DNA of 13,162 bases from Larix sibirica (taxonomy: Eukaryota; Streptophyta; Pinopsida; Pinales; Pinaceae). Below, piece by piece: positions 1-7,846 of the stretch (positions within the stretch are counted from its first letter, which is position 1; each line of letters starts with the position of its first letter). Both the position numbers and the translations under genes were made by a program. The DNA lies in assembly GCA_004151065.3 (NCBI GenBank), contig NWUY0300010873.1:20755-33916 (forward strand), read 5' to 3'. The notes beneath the pieces were generated by a model that was given only the letters and a program-made list of their open reading frames with translations, did not search any database and was not told the origin of the DNA.

Positions 1-1
1 A

Positions 2-430
2 ATAAAGATTTTTGTGGTATGTGTAGATGTTTGCAAAGAAGGAATTGTTGGAATTCTTGCTCATAATAGATATGTGTTTTGTTATGAATCTAGGAGGCTT
101 AAGGAGCATGGGAATAGCTATGTCACACATGATGTAGAACTTGTTGTCATTGTACATGCATTGAAGATGTGGAGACACTACCTCATGGATATAAAGTTTG
201 AATTAAGAACATATGATAGTGGACTGAAGTATTTATTTGAACACCAAACTTTGAATGTAAGGAAAACAAGTTCGTTGGAATTTCTTTGTGAATTTGATTT
301 CAAACATATTAAAATAAAAGAGAACAAGGTTGTAGATACACTCAATAGAAGGACACATTCAATGCATGTTATAACCATAAGCATGTGTAAATCAAATTTT
401 GGGAACAAAATTCTTGAAGTTGTTATCTAA
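2..430 (+). pseudogene. Ty3/gypsy RNase H domain (pol fragment)
   Basis: This domain would degrade the RNA strand of the RNA/DNA hybrid during reverse transcription in virus-like particles. The reading is open from the window edge to TAA 428-430, so the first Met is not a real start. Visible signatures are the DVCKEG motif with the first catalytic Asp (26-28), the THDVEL motif with the catalytic Glu (137-139), ALKMWRHYL, GLKYLFEHQTLN, and ENKVVDTLNRR with the last catalytic Asp (335-337). At the third catalytic position, where the family has TDH, this copy reads T-Y-D, so the Asp appears lost (codon 212-214 is Tyr). A short in-frame shortening near FDFKHIKIKENK is also likely. The assignment is by motif recognition and order. 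Confidence 0.85.
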
Positions 431-775
431 GATGAACATTATCTAAAGGTCAAAGAAATATTACAACTAGAAGATGAACAACAAAAATATGAAGGTTACA
501 AGATGGAATCTAATGGAAAGCTTATGCATAATAGAGTTTATGTTCCTAATTTTGGTGAATTAAGAAAACTTGTAATGGATGAGATGCATAATGTTTCATA
601 TGTTGGACATATTGAATATCAAAATACAATTGCAGCAGCGAGAAGTCAATACTTTTGGTTATGAGTGAAGAAATACATTGCTAAGTATATAGTGAGGTGT
701 ATGGAATGTCAAAGGGTAAAGGTTGAGAACAAACATCTAGAGGGATGGATATATCCATTGCCAATACCATAGTGA
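431..775 (+). pseudogene. Ty3/gypsy integrase N-terminal HHCC zinc-binding domain
   Basis: This continues the RNase H frame after the stop at 428. The integrase zinc-binding domain helps multimerisation and binding of LTR ends. All four zinc ligands are visible: His 587-589, His 608-610 (H-x6-H, in HNVSYVGH), then Cys 698-700 and Cys 707-709 (CMEC, C-x2-C), with 29 residues between the second His and the first Cys. That spacing fits the HHCC family. In-frame stops lie at 662-664 (TGA, after FWL) and at 770-775 (TAG then TGA). The ligands survive, but the polyprotein is interrupted several times. Confidence 0.8.
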
Positions 776-1073
776 AAATGTGAAGTAGTGACAATTGATT
801 TTCAGTAAGTTCCTAAGACATCAAGGCAACATGATTCCATCATGGTAGTGGTGGATAACTTAACAAAAGTTGGCCACTTTATTCCAATCAAGTCAACTCA
901 CGAGGCAACCGATTTAGTAGAAATGCACATGAAAGAGATTGTCGGGTTGCATGGGATACCTAAGGCAATTATTTCATACAGAGACCCAAAGTTTACTTCA
1001 AACTTTTGGAAAGGCCTATTCAAGGGATTTGGGACGAATTTGAATTTAAGTACAACATGTCATCCACGGACAA
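776..1073 (+). pseudogene. Ty3/gypsy integrase catalytic core (rve), truncated
   Basis: The core would insert element DNA by 3' processing and strand transfer using a D-D-E triad. The first Asp is kept (797-799, in VVTIDF). The family motif around the second Asp reads ISYRDPKFTSNFW here, so that residue is Tyr (977-979). The third residue, Glu, should follow HPRT (1061-1072), but the sequence jumps at 1073/1074 to the downstream MYV-type segment, so about 47 bp that should contain the Glu are missing and the frame changes. A stop also lies at 806-808. With one triad residue substituted and one deleted, this copy cannot be catalytic. The readable stretch MVVVDNLTKVGHFIP starts at 842. Confidence 0.85.
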
Positions 1074-1478
1074 ATGTATGTGAAGGACAAGCCATCCAAG
1101 TGGGAAGATTATTTGCATTTAGTAAAGTTTGTATATAACAATGGATACCACGCTTCTTTGAAGATGAATACATTTGAAGCTTTGTATGGTAGAAAGTGCA
1201 ATACTTGAATCAGTTGGATAATCCAATATATAGAGTAACAGTTGGGCTAAAGTTACTTAAGGAAATGGAAGAGAAAATGATCAAGATCAAGCAAAATTTA
1301 AATTCATCACATGGTAGGTAGAAAAGTTATGCATACAAGAGCAAAATATCAAGAGAATTCAAGGTTGGGGAGCATGTGCATTTAAAAGTTAGCTTGAAGA
1401 AGAGCTCCTTAAATTGGGAAGAGCATCTAGATATTGTGGGTTGTTTGAGATCCTCACTAAGATGCATATGAACTTGCA
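1074..1478 (+). pseudogene. Ty3/gypsy integrase C-terminal part
   Basis: After the deletion the integrase continues in another frame from 1074: KPSKWEDYLHLV, then YNNGYHASLK and FEALYGRKC. It is interrupted by TGA 1206-1208 just before the expected SWDNP segment. A further frame change near 1215-1217 leads to DNPIYRVTVG, LLKEMEEKMIKIKQNL, REFKVGEHVHLKV and KKSSL, with a TAG near 1318. The REFKVGEHVHLKV stretch corresponds to the integrase C-terminal barrel found before the chromodomain in plant gypsy elements. Around 1430-1470 (CGLFEIL to AYELAL) a short deletion and another frame change link it to the tail. Confidence 0.75.
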
Positions 1479-1754
1479 TTGTCTGCTTGCATCAAAGTTC
1501 ATAATGTGTTTCATGTATCATTATTGAAAAAGTATGTACTTGACCTTAACCGTGTTATTGATTGGGATTTGATTCAGGTGGAACCAAAAGGAGATATGCA
1601 GGTAACACCAGTGCACATCCTAGATAAGAAAGTCATGTTACTCAAGGACATAAAAATAGGGTTGGTAAATGTACAATTGACCCACTACAATCTTGAAGAA
1701 GCGACGTGGGAGATGGAGAATACCATGTGGGAGTCATACCCACATTTATTTTGA
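1464..1754 (+). pseudogene. Ty3/gypsy integrase tail with chromodomain-like module
   Basis: This is the last open stretch of the polyprotein. It starts with AYELAL, runs through VHNVFHVSLLKKYV, then a chromodomain-like segment from about 1580 containing VEPKGD, ILDKKV, the aromatic position in QLTHYN, EEATWE and the closing YPHLF, and ends at TGA 1752-1754. Chromodomains on plant Ty3/gypsy integrases (chromoviruses) are thought to bias insertion towards particular chromatin. The EATWE...YPHLF ending followed within 60 bp by a polypurine tract is the expected architecture. There is no start codon here; the segment belongs to the upstream polyprotein. Confidence 0.8.
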
Positions 1755-1810
1755 AAATTTGATGTAAGTTTGTATATTTTGCTAAAATTCATTAAGGATG
1801 ATGCAATATA

Positions 1811-1827
1811 AATTAAGGGGAGGGGAA
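1811..1827 (+). other. Polypurine tract (plus-strand priming site)
   Basis: The stretch AATTAAGGGGAGGGGAA lies directly before the LTR start TGTAAC and 57 bp after the polyprotein stop. Purine-rich tracts at this position resist RNase H and prime second-strand synthesis in LTR retrotransposons. Its position against TG is the main evidence for the LTR boundary at 1828. Confidence 0.85.
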
Positions 1828-2461
1828 TGTAACGCCCCATTTTGACCCCATAATGTAAATATGTATGTAAGGATGAAGTGGCGAGAAGCTGGACTAAATT
1901 GTCTAGGATGACCAAAGATATTGTAATGATGTACATTTGTATGTAAAATAAAAATCCTTATTTGCTGCAAATGAAGAAGGACGAATAAAAGATGGGGGCC
2001 TATGGTTCCAGAAGCGGGGTAAGCGAAAGGGTGATAAGGGGAGAGGACCTTAGTGAGTTATATGACTTGTGTCTGTATCCTCATTACAAACCATGATTAG
2101 AAATATACTCTAAAGTCCCTAAACTCGTGTTTATGGGGGTTGGTTTATTTAGTCATTACTTAATTATCCTTGTTATAACATCTTTTTCCACATTTATCCC
2201 ATAGATGTTATGATGGTTGATATTATCTATTTACTTCTTTTACAGACTCCCTTGATCCCTGATCAGCTATGAACACAAATTATTCTTGGAGAAATCTCTT
2301 AAAAAACTGTATTTTCCAAGATGTACGCGACCTATATGTATCTATCCCACGTCCATGCGACTTGCCCTTTCCTAGCCTGCGTACATGCTTGTTTGAGGGT
2401 AAAAAATAAAAAAGAAGTCACTTTATAGGAAACGTTATAGTTTCGGTCGTTCCCAGTTGTC

Positions 2462-2517
2462 CCAATCACGTAAGTAAATACTCATAACTTCCCTAACTGC
2501 TTCCCCATCGGTATAAA
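2462..2517 (+). promoter_or_regulatory. Putative LTR promoter: CCAAT box and TATA box
   Basis: CCAAT occurs at 2462-2466 and TATAAA at 2512-2517, about 46 bp apart, in otherwise non-coding LTR sequence. Transcription would then start near 2540-2550 and read rightwards. The arrangement is typical of plant RNA polymerase II promoters and its place about 680 bp inside the LTR suits a U3/R boundary. No transcription evidence is available, and the element's coding part is dead. Confidence 0.45.
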
Positions 2518-2834
2518 CGAGGCATAGGAGAAGGAATTTGAGGACCCGAGCATTGGAGAGTACACTCATGCCGTTGGATCACAATCATAGCTAAAATTCC
2601 CATTGTACCTGGTCTGCAAAAGCCCCATTCCTCTATTTGAAACTAGTTTTTTAAGCCATTGTTGAGAGTCTCTATTATGCCAAAGAATTGAAGTGATCAT
2701 TTGGGCATATCTCTCATAGTGAACTAGATTGAGTGTGTGAAATGCAAGGGTAGAAGGATTCCTATCTAATTTAAAAAATGGTACTGCAACGAGATTCAAG
2801 TGAAATCTATATGTAACTTTTGTTTATTTTATAA

Positions 2835-2840
2835 AATAAA
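2835..2840 (+). terminator. Candidate LTR poly(A) signal AATAAA
   Basis: AATAAA sits about 290 bp downstream of the inferred transcription start, in a T/A-rich stretch, which would define an R region of roughly 300 bp. Such hexamers are frequent in AT-rich DNA, so this is only a positional argument. Confidence 0.3.
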
Positions 2841-2900
2841 TCTCTTTTCCATCCAATTTGAGCATTTTAGTTTTAGCTTTTAAGTTCTTGAATTTGGATG

Positions 2901-3863
2901 TCTTATTCAAAAATTTGTTTATAAAACCATAATTTAGCAGAAGTAACTATTTTCTTGTCAATCTTTGCTCATTTGCAGTTTAAATCTGAAAGTGTTGGTG
3001 AGAATATTGGAGCAACGTCGGCCTTGGGATCTACATCAGCCGCTTGGATTCCGGGCAAGTCATAATCATGAACCTTCTTTATATTTTTCAAGAAAGTTTG
3101 CATGCAAAGGGTTTGAATCTATTTTGTTTGAATATTTTGAGTTTTCTTTTGGGTATCGCTCTGTGGTGGTTTAACCCAAAGACCACTAGGGTAGTTTAAT
3201 TTCCCGACACAATCTTAAGCTAGGATTAACAAGTGAAAAGTGGACTCCTCATGAGGAGCCACATGGCAAGATGAGAACATTAAAATAAAAAGTGTGGCAT
3301 TGAGTGTAGAAAGGCTTCTTGCAATCATTCTTGTTGAGGGGTATTAGGGGAAAATAATGGAAATATGATAGTTATGCTATGAACTGGATTTCCATGCAAG
3401 ATTAAGCAATTTTCCATTGGGAAAATTGTTGCTAACAATTACTGTGCCATTATGAGAGGAAACCCGACCTACAGTTGATATCAACAGAGTCCCAACAATG
3501 ATATTCCTTGGATGGCTTATGTCAGAGCATTGGAGCGTGATCTAAATAGCCCGAGGGACTACATGTAGGGAAGGGCATCCCATTATTGGTGTTGTGCAAG
3601 TCGAAGGGGAAGAATGTTGGTTGATTGGGATATCTGTAGAGGGTGTTTTGACACTAGAGAGTTATTTGGGTTGTGGGATGAGTAGGACATTGTAATAAAT
3701 TCACCATTGTGGAACGATAGCCTCAACTCTAGGGTGGCCTGTCATAGAAACATTAAGTGTGACAGATTTCCTAAGGCTGGGAGGAATGTCCTTCATTTGC
3801 ATCCAATTGGGAGACTATTTCCATAATGATAAGTGTTGAATGTGCCTTTGAATGTCATATTAT
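2901..3863. other. Non-coding stretch, possibly the rest of the LTR or its flank
   Basis: No reading frame with recognisable protein similarity was found on either strand; the longest open stretches are short and unremarkable. The sequence is moderately AT-rich with some G-rich parts (for example 3620-3680). It could be the remaining LTR, an untranslated region or another decayed repeat. No TG...CA boundary, target duplication or poly(A) run could be assigned. Confidence 0.4.
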
Positions 3864-3911
3864 ATTTATGTTTATGGAATGCCATTTATTTATGTTTATG
3901 GAATGCCATTT
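3864..3911. repeat. 24-bp tandem repeat, two copies plus a remote partial copy
   Basis: The unit ATTTATGTTTATGGAATGCC plus ATTT occurs twice back to back (3864-3887 and 3888-3911) without mismatch. A related piece, TTATGTTTATGGAATG, reappears at about 3957-3972, so a third diverged unit may once have been part of the array. It looks like a minisatellite-like slippage product in non-coding DNA. Confidence 0.85.
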
Positions 3912-5237
3912 ACTTATGGTCTATTATGAATTTAAATTATTTTCCAAATTGTCCAATTATGTTTATGGAATGAATTTATCATGGTTATGAATGTATGCAT
4001 GGTAGAATTCATGTATGGCATTGTAGTGAAATTATTAGGGCTATTGTAGCTTGCTTCTTCTTATGATATTTATAGTCATCCATCAATAATGACGTTGGTG
4101 ACAAATAGAGGAAAAATTTAGAGGTGAAAATTAAGGTACTACATAGCCTTGATAGTGAACAAAGGTTAATGGGTATATGACATGTTGCATAGTCTGGACA
4201 CCAATAGATTTGCCATTACATGGAGTTATATAAAAATCTTGAGAGGGAGTTGCAAGGAAATGAACCATCCCACCAACATTCTTAGGGTATATATTCATCT
4301 TTGCTCATGTAATTCCTTCTTCATTACAATGCATAGGAGTGCCAAGCTCTCCATTTATTCCACAAGCTTTTAACTCATCCTCAGTTTGTTATCCCATCAC
4401 CCACTATAAGGATGAAGCAACTAGTGGAGGAGCCATAGGATCTTTTGTATGTGTATGGCCCTCTCACCCCATGCCACTTGTAACATCTATGTAGTAGCCA
4501 TCATGATTGACCATTGGTGCAATTGGTGAGGGGGGCTTTATTATTCCCTAACATCCCATATGGGGAATAGTTTTATAAAATATTAGTGAATAATAATAAA
4601 GTTTTTATAGGGTATTTGTAGAGTTTCTTGTCTTGTAACTAAGATAGGTACATGTAGATCATAAAAGGAAGGTAGTCCATTGTAATATATGAGAGATTGG
4701 ATGAGACATGATGTCCTTTTTAAACATATTTATTCTTTGTACCTCTAGGAATAATTAGTCCCATTGTTAATGATATCTAGCTAGGTTATTCTCTCCATTT
4801 TTGTGTAATCAAAGTGTATGCATGTTCCTTTTATGTTAATTATCGGTTACCTTTCATTAGATAATGCATGTTGCAAAACACAACAACTCCATTGTATCTA
4901 ATATTTTAGGCTTTGCTACATCGTTATAGGAGTGTTCAATGCCTTCCTTTCAGGTTCTTTAATAAAAACCTCTAATTTTTTTTTTTAATGTTATCTTAAG
5001 AGTTAGTCCGCTTCCTTGAATGTTCAAATTTGGTTGTTAGTTTGGGTCCAAATCTTGTTATGTGCATTTTCCTTTATCCTTTCAAATTTATAAAACCCTT
5101 CTCCATCTATTACATGGAAAATGGAGATGGTAGCTTTTATACACCCAATACAAGATAACATTTTAGGGTAATTTACTAGAAGTATCCTAAATCATGACAA
5201 TTACTACACTTAAGGTAACACTTCCATAATCTAATAG
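3912..5237. other. AT-rich non-coding stretch without recognised genes
   Basis: Only short, unconvincing open frames are present. Visible details are a 10-bp palindrome CCCATATGGG (4555-4564), an AT-rich stretch with TATAAAATATT just after it, and a run of 11 T at 4976-4986. The T run could be the poly(A) end of a - strand retro-element, perhaps the LINE that starts further right, but no matching target duplication can be tested in this window. Confidence 0.4.
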
Positions 5238-5422
5238 TTAGGTTTAATGACAACTTTTAAGGTCTGAGAAAATATCATTTAATAGATTTTTTATGTGGTC
5301 TAGTTTAATGCATGGTATAACACATGAAAACATTTAGGTTTAGTGGCAACCATTGAGATCCAATAAAACTATATTCAGTAGGTTTTTGATGCAATGCAAT
5401 TAAATGCACTATATAGCACACG
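5238..5422. repeat. Old tandem duplication, period 96 bp
   Basis: Two 89-bp segments, 5238-5326 and 5334-5422, align without gaps from TTAGGTTTA to CACATG or CACACG. By hand count 60 of 89 positions match (about 67%), and many of the differences are transitions. The absence of indels and the shared start and end make chance unlikely, though the copies are old. It has no recognised relation to the flanking elements. Confidence 0.55.
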
Positions 5423-6201
5423 CAAATGATGCTTTCTCTCCATATACTTCTTCTTTTCAAAAGTGGAGGGGAAATTTAAGAAGGTTGGAGTAACTGTGAA
5501 AAAAATGGTTGTTGGATTGGACTCATAGAACTAGGTTTCTTGAAGAGCTTTGCTATCTCAATTTTGATATGGTCTATGTTATGTGGGTTTTTTAAACAAT
5601 TAAAAAGAAAAAAAAACCTTTGATATCAAAATTATATAATAAAATTTGGTTCATTGTTTGTTTGTCCAATTTTTAATCAATGATTGATTAATTTAGATAA
5701 TCACAACTAAATCTATAAATAAGAGCATATTCCTTTGGGAGGCCATTTTCTAGCTTGTTTAGAGAAATAAGGTGGATAATGGCATTCTTTAATTTTTCTA
5801 TAACAAGTTTACGAGCTTGTCCAGTACTCTTTTATATTGAAGCACGTGACATGAACTTAGATTTATCACACAGTTTTAAGAAAGGGGAGAGACTGACAAA
5901 TAGAGTTATATTATTCTCAACTATAACCCAATCCATTTTATTTCATATATTGAACCACATTGTTCATTGGTCACTTGACCATACATCTTAAGATAGCATT
6001 CAAAAGAAGCTACTAAACAGAAAGATTGTTCATCATACACCCATATCATAACAACTTAAGAAAACTATTATCGTAAAGCCTTCCAAAAGCTTTGCAAAAA
6101 GACCAAGGAAAAGTTACATCATAAACAACTATGAAAAAGTGCAATCAAAACATATGTCTCTACAATGGTAAACGTAGTGGTACAAAAACACATATACCAT
6201 A
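5423..6201. other. AT-rich stretch, probably including the LINE 3' untranslated region
   Basis: No gene is recognisable. The stretch lies directly downstream of the LINE ORF2 stop on the - strand, so its right part should be 3' UTR. A TTTATT at 5937-5942 gives AATAAA on the - strand, about 260 nt after the ORF2 stop, and could be a poly(A) signal. No T run marks a clear LINE 3' end here; the purine run near 5604-5617 has the wrong orientation. Confidence 0.35.
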
Positions 6202-6690
6202 TTACTTAGGGTATGGTCCCGAATCAATTTCCAGAAGGTGGTCATTTGATTTCTCTAATGCTTTCCAAGAGCTTTCATCAAGTAGTAATCCTCTTTTGGA
6301 AAGAGAATCATCCAATGCATTGTGCTCCCTGTATATATGTTTGAAATATGTGTCCTGAAAAGCTCCACCAAGACGAAGGATATCCTCAAATAGAGGCTTG
6401 AGGAAAATATTTGAAGGAGCTTTCCTCGGGTTCATTCAATCAATTGCCAATTGAGAGTCCCCAAAGATATGGATTTGTTGTATGCCTTTGGATAAAGCAA
6501 GCGTCATAACAAATTTTAAGGCCAATAATTTTGCCCTATTCTTTGTTGCTCTGCTAATACCGACTGAAATCTGGAAGCTGTGTGCATCATATATGCAAAG
6601 GAGGCCACCGACCCCCCCATACCTCAACGTCCCTGCATTGTGCCGTAAAAATAGCACCAAGATTTGGACTTGTTGATAATCTCAGGAATA
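6202..6690 (-). pseudogene. LINE C-terminal RNase H domain
   Basis: The domain follows zf-RVT and ends ORF2. Visible blocks are FYGTMQG (near 6650), GGVGGLL, NRAKLLALKFVMTLA, IFGDSQLAID, and HIYREHNALDDSLSKRG. Compared with the family, the first catalytic Asp is Tyr (6647-6645), the catalytic Glu of NRAE is Lys (6531-6529), the GDS Asp is kept (6459-6457), and the late Asp in NALDDSL is present. A frameshift lies just after FYGTMQG, and TGA 6438-6436 splits the domain. RNase H acquisition at the ORF2 C-terminus is a known feature of plant L1 lineages and distinguishes this element from mammalian L1. Confidence 0.85.
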
Positions 6691-6954
6691 GGCTTCCTAA
6701 CCTTCATACTATCTACAGATTGTGGGAAGTGTTGGAGAATGGCTAGACTTTTTTCCACAAATATCCGTGGAGGAATGAAAAGCTACTGGAATACCACTTT
6801 ATTCTGGACCAACCATGTACCCTAGATCATGAGAGCTGGGAAGGCTTTTTAATTAGAGAAGGTAGGGTTATGAAACCGATTATGCAAAGCAGCCTGAAGT
6901 TCGTTACCAAACCAAGAGAATCCGATGCTTGTAACCTAAGCAACATGTGATCAC

Positions 6955-7478
6955 ATCATAGAAATATAAGGACAAGTGATGAAAAGATGAGCATTGGACT
7001 CACCAACATCTTTACACAGGGGGCATCAACTAGGACCGCAGCCAAACCAGTGAATCAAATGGTCCCACACATGAACCTTGTCAGAGAGAGCAAGCCATGA
7101 GAATATAATGTTTTTTAAGGGGCAGTGTAAGCTCCAAATGACATTAGTCCACCAGGCAGGCTGTGGGAGGTCCTCCTCCTCTCGTATAACCTTATATCCT
7201 AAGCTGGGGAGATAGAACCCACAAAAAAAAATCCTATACCAGATAATATTATCCTTTATATCAGAAAAATAAATATGGAAATCACAGAGAGCTCTGGTGT
7301 ATCCTTCCCAAAAAATCTTGTCTTCATTAACGAACCCCGGATGCTGCGCAGATAGCCAAGCCATTTCCAGAGGGGGGAGAATTTTGGATTTCCGCAATAT
7401 GATATAGAAAAATAAAGCCTCTATCCAACATAGAGTTGACCATCCTTTTACGTAGCCTATACCCTTCCATGCAACCAA
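6955..7478 (-). pseudogene. LINE zf-RVT zinc-binding region and upstream linker
   Basis: The open part (7478 to 7026) carries the plant LINE linker with WLSAQHPGFVNEDKIFW, PAWWTNVIWSLHCPLKN and IFSWLALSDKVHVWDHL. It closes after GCGPS at a TAG (7028-7026). In a neighbouring frame the zinc-binding part follows directly: CPLCKDVGESNAHLF then ITCP, which gives C-x2-C, a His and a Cys as in zf-RVT. A TGA follows after YISMM. This module lies between the reverse transcriptase and RNase H in many plant LINEs and probably binds nucleic acid; its ligands look intact here despite the frameshift. Confidence 0.8.
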
Positions 7479-7608
7479 CCCAAGGATCTTGCCCGATCCT
7501 AACTCTTATCCCATTGCCAATCTCCTAGACAAGACAATCCCCGATAACTTTGAAGGATTTTACTGTGGCCTTCCACATAATATAAACATTCTTCAAATAT
7601 TTGACTCT

Positions 7609-7659
7609 GAAGTGGAACCAATCTTTTTTTTTTCCTTGGAAAAGAAGTGGAACCAATCT
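7609..7659. repeat. 16-bp direct repeats flanking a 19-nt T-rich insert in ORF2
   Basis: GAAGTGGAACCAATCT occurs at 7609-7624 and identically at 7644-7659. Between them is a 19-nt segment (7625-7643) that begins with nine T and ends CCTTGGAAAA. In ORF2 the repeat gives the peptide DWFHF twice around FQGKKK and adds 35 nt, which shifts the frame. The shape matches a target-site duplication with a poly(A) tail (on the - strand) and a minimal insert; a repair-associated duplication with filler DNA is the alternative. Confidence 0.85.
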
Positions 7660-7846
7660 AATATAGAAAGGGGACAAATATATTTTTAGTGAACAACACA
7701 AACCCACAGTCCATCACCTTCAAGTATTCTCCAAACACCTTCCGCAACAAGAGCACTGGAGAAACAACTAAGATGCTTGAGGCCCCAACCACCTAACTCT
7801 TTTGGAAGAGATAATTTCTCCCAAGAAATAAGATAAATCTTCCAGC

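Larger units (their letters stand above)
1..2900 (+). mobile_element. Ty3/gypsy LTR retrotransposon, 3' half, decayed
   Basis: The recognisable order is RNase H, integrase zinc-binding domain, integrase core, integrase C-terminal region, chromodomain-like tail, polypurine tract and 3' LTR. This order (integrase after RNase H) is that of Ty3/gypsy rather than copia elements, and the tail fits the chromovirus branch. The element enters the window from the left, so gag, protease, reverse transcriptase and the 5' LTR are outside. The internal region needs at least three frames and contains in-frame stops at 428, 662, 770, 773 and 806, so it cannot make a functional polyprotein. The right boundary of 2900 is only the point up to which LTR signals can be argued; the true LTR end was not found. 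Confidence 0.85.
1828..2900 (+). repeat. 3' LTR of the Ty3/gypsy element (left end fixed, right end not found)
   Basis: The LTR begins TGTAACGCCCC immediately after the polypurine tract; TGTAAC-type starts are common in plant gypsy LTRs. Within it lie a CCAAT box (2462-2466), a TATA box (2512-2517) and an AATAAA (2835-2840), the order expected for U3, R and the poly(A) site. An 8-bp inverted pair, ATGTACGC (2321-2328) and GCGTACAT (2379-2386), lies upstream of the TATA box. No convincing CA end with a target duplication could be found, partly because the 5' LTR and its flank are outside the window. The LTR may extend well past 2900. Confidence 0.6.

Noticed and set aside
178-408. A 76-codon open frame on the - strand
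   Set aside because: It lies opposite the clear RNase H reading on the + strand and has no recognisable motif; it is a shadow frame.
1685-1970. Two overlapping - strand open frames across the polypurine tract and LTR start
   Set aside because: They cross well-defined element landmarks and show no protein similarity.
2566-2799. A 77-codon - strand open frame inside the LTR
   Set aside because: No motif or start context; it lies in the presumed R region and is best explained by chance.
2965-3174. A 69-codon + strand open frame preceded by TTTGCAG, resembling a splice acceptor
   Set aside because: No similarity recognised, no donor site or exon structure around it, and TTGCAG is common.
4555-4564. 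Palindrome CCCATATGGG
   Set aside because: A 10-bp palindrome is expected by chance in 13 kb; no neighbouring sites or genes give it a role.
4976-4986. Run of 11 T as the poly(A) end of the LINE
   Set aside because: It is 1.2 kb beyond the ORF2 stop and no matching target duplication can be shown in the window, so I do not assign it as the LINE end.
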